Origin: Lewinellaceae bacterium
Lineage (GTDB): Bacteria; Bacteroidota; Bacteroidia; Chitinophagales; Saprospiraceae
NCBI GenBank assembly: GCA_020636005.1
Contig: JACJYR010000001.1
Span: 3,414,501-3,478,500, forward strand
Reading direction: 5' to 3'
DNA: 64,000 nucleotides
The notes beneath the pieces are model-generated. The model did no database searches. It was given only the letters and a program-made list of their open reading frames with translations, and was not told the origin of the DNA. The translations under genes were made by a program, and so were the position numbers. Below are positions 63,093 through 64,000 of this stretch, in pieces. The first letter of the stretch is position 1; each line of letters opens with the position of its first letter.

Positions 63093-64000
63093 TCAATAAG
63101 TAATTTTCACCAATTTGAGTTTGTTGCGGCGCTCACTGGGCACGACGATCTGGTTGGCGGCGGTCTGCACAGCTTCCCGGAACCGGAGGGAAAGTTCCTT
63201 CCGCTCGGTGTTCAGTACGGCGTTGCGGTCGAAATCGCCGCTGCCGGTGATCACGTATTCGCTCACCGTGTTTTCCGATTTGATTTCGTCGTTGAAAATG
63301 ACCCGGAGGGCAGTCGGCGTTTTTGCCAGGAAATAGGAGGAATAGGCCGCTTCGTCGTCCTGGGAATATTGTTTCTTATGCAAAATGACTTTCCAATGGA
63401 CCTCCCCGGTCGGGTGGATGGAAATCAGGAAAACATCGTCGTAGTAATAGTCAATGATAGGGCGCAGCCCTGTGCGGGAGTAGGCCCCGCCCACCGCCAT
63501 GCCCCGTTGGAAGGCCTTGTTCAGCTCGCCTATGAGGATGATGCCGCCGTCCGTTCGCAGCACGAGCTCCTGCACGGAGACTTCCGGCAGGCCCTTGTTT
63601 TTGGCTCTTTCTTTTTCCAAGAGCACTGCGACGAATTCATCGTCGAAAGGATGGAATGCCTTCACCGCACCACTTGGGTTGTCAGGCGATATGCGCATGT
63701 AAAAATAACCTTCCGCTTTAATTAAATTATCAATGGAATAAAATCCGCCCGCTATGAGATGATTGTTCAAATTATCGAACGAAAAATGAGCATCGTATAT
63801 CAGGTGGCCATCCATTGGGCAGATAAATCTTTGTATATCTTCTCCCGTGGCCGTGCCGCATTTCAATATTTCAAAAAAAGGTTCGGAGTTCCTTGATTTC
63901 CTGTTTTCTTTATTCAATATCATATACATATTGCCCTCATTGTCCACGAGCATTTGCTCGAAATCCCGCTGCATTAAAAAGTCGTCCAGGACGAATGATT
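63093..64000 (-). CDS. Hypothetical protein (partial, N-terminus beyond window)
   Basis: The minus-strand frame is open from a stop at 63093 to the window's end, so the visible 302 residues are the C-terminal part. Repeated blade-like segments (DNEGNMYMIL, LRTDGGIILIGELNKAF, DDVFLISIHPTGEVHWKVILHKKQ) resemble the beta-propeller-like secreted proteins common in Bacteroidota, but no family is certain. Upstream of the ATG at 63974 the frame stays open (FVLDDFLM), so the true start lies outside. Confidence 0.75.
   Translation of the reverse strand, partial: SFVLDDFLMQRDFEQMLVDNEGNMYMILNKENRKSRNSEPFFEILKCGTATGEDIQRFICPMDGHLIYDAHFSFDNLNNHLIAGGFYSIDNLIKAEGYFYMRISPDNPSGAVKAFHPFDDEFVAVLLEKERAKNKGLPEVSVQELVLRTDGGIILIGELNKAFQRGMAVGGAYSRTGLRPIIDYYYDDVFLISIHPTGEVHWKVILHKKQYSQDDEAAYSSYFLAKTPTALRVIFNDEIKSENTVSEYVITGSGDFDRNAVLNTERKELSLRFREAVQTAANQIVVPSERRNKLKLVKITY

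Overview
The window comes from a Bacteroidota genome, most likely a Saprospiria-type member (Haliscomenobacter/Lewinella-like; inferred from gene content, not from a marker gene). Evidence: type IX secretion (T9SS) sorting domains of both type A and type B, a PorP/SprF–OmpA pair, very long HYR-repeat surface proteins, and promoter boxes matching the Bacteroidetes TAnnTTTG pattern. No rRNA, tRNA or CRISPR array was seen.

Layout. 1-1714 (-): 5' part of a topoisomerase IV/gyrase A gene. 2.4-9.2 kb: a cysteine-type formate dehydrogenase whose two ends are integration points. Its 5' end is duplicated around an ORF6N gene. Its 3' tail is present three times, bracketing a nucleotidyltransferase toxin-like module and a DUF433/DUF5615 module (the second gene has a stop codon). 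An IS5-family, IS903-like element with a perfect 9-bp target duplication closes the block. 9.3-13.7 kb (-): a frameshifted T9SS surface protein with receptor-L-like and MopE-type repeats. 14.2-16.8 kb: a DUF1015 protein and a thiolase. 17.5-36.9 kb: two giant secreted proteins (2368 and 2691 aa) with HYR, P-domain, cohesin-like and dockerin-like modules, followed by PorP/SprF and an OmpA/SPOR protein. This looks like one T9SS export and surface-assembly locus. 36.9-43.1 kb: LuxR-type regulators, an O-methyltransferase, two TPM-domain proteins with LemA, purine nucleoside phosphorylase and an SDR. 43.2-44.7 kb: an AT-rich overlapping C5-methyltransferase/HNH nuclease pair (type II R-M). 45.0-47.8 kb: an M16 peptidase.

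48.3-63 kb is accessory in character: a sigma-54 response regulator, a histidine kinase gutted by an internal deletion, an intact histidine kinase, four intact and two remnant alpha/beta-hydrolase genes, an isochorismatase-like hydrolase, an amidohydrolase, a YdcZ transporter and an alginate-export-type porin. Two copies of a ~49-bp palindromic element, each 55 bp from a sigma-54-like promoter, sit at the start of the two hydrolase gene groups. I infer that the NtrC-type regulator and the kinase control an extracytoplasmic hydrolase regulon.

The least explained signals are the gene-end-flanked cassettes at formate dehydrogenase, the shared regulatory element of the hydrolase cluster, and a three-copy intergenic element whose second hairpin changes sequence but keeps pairing.
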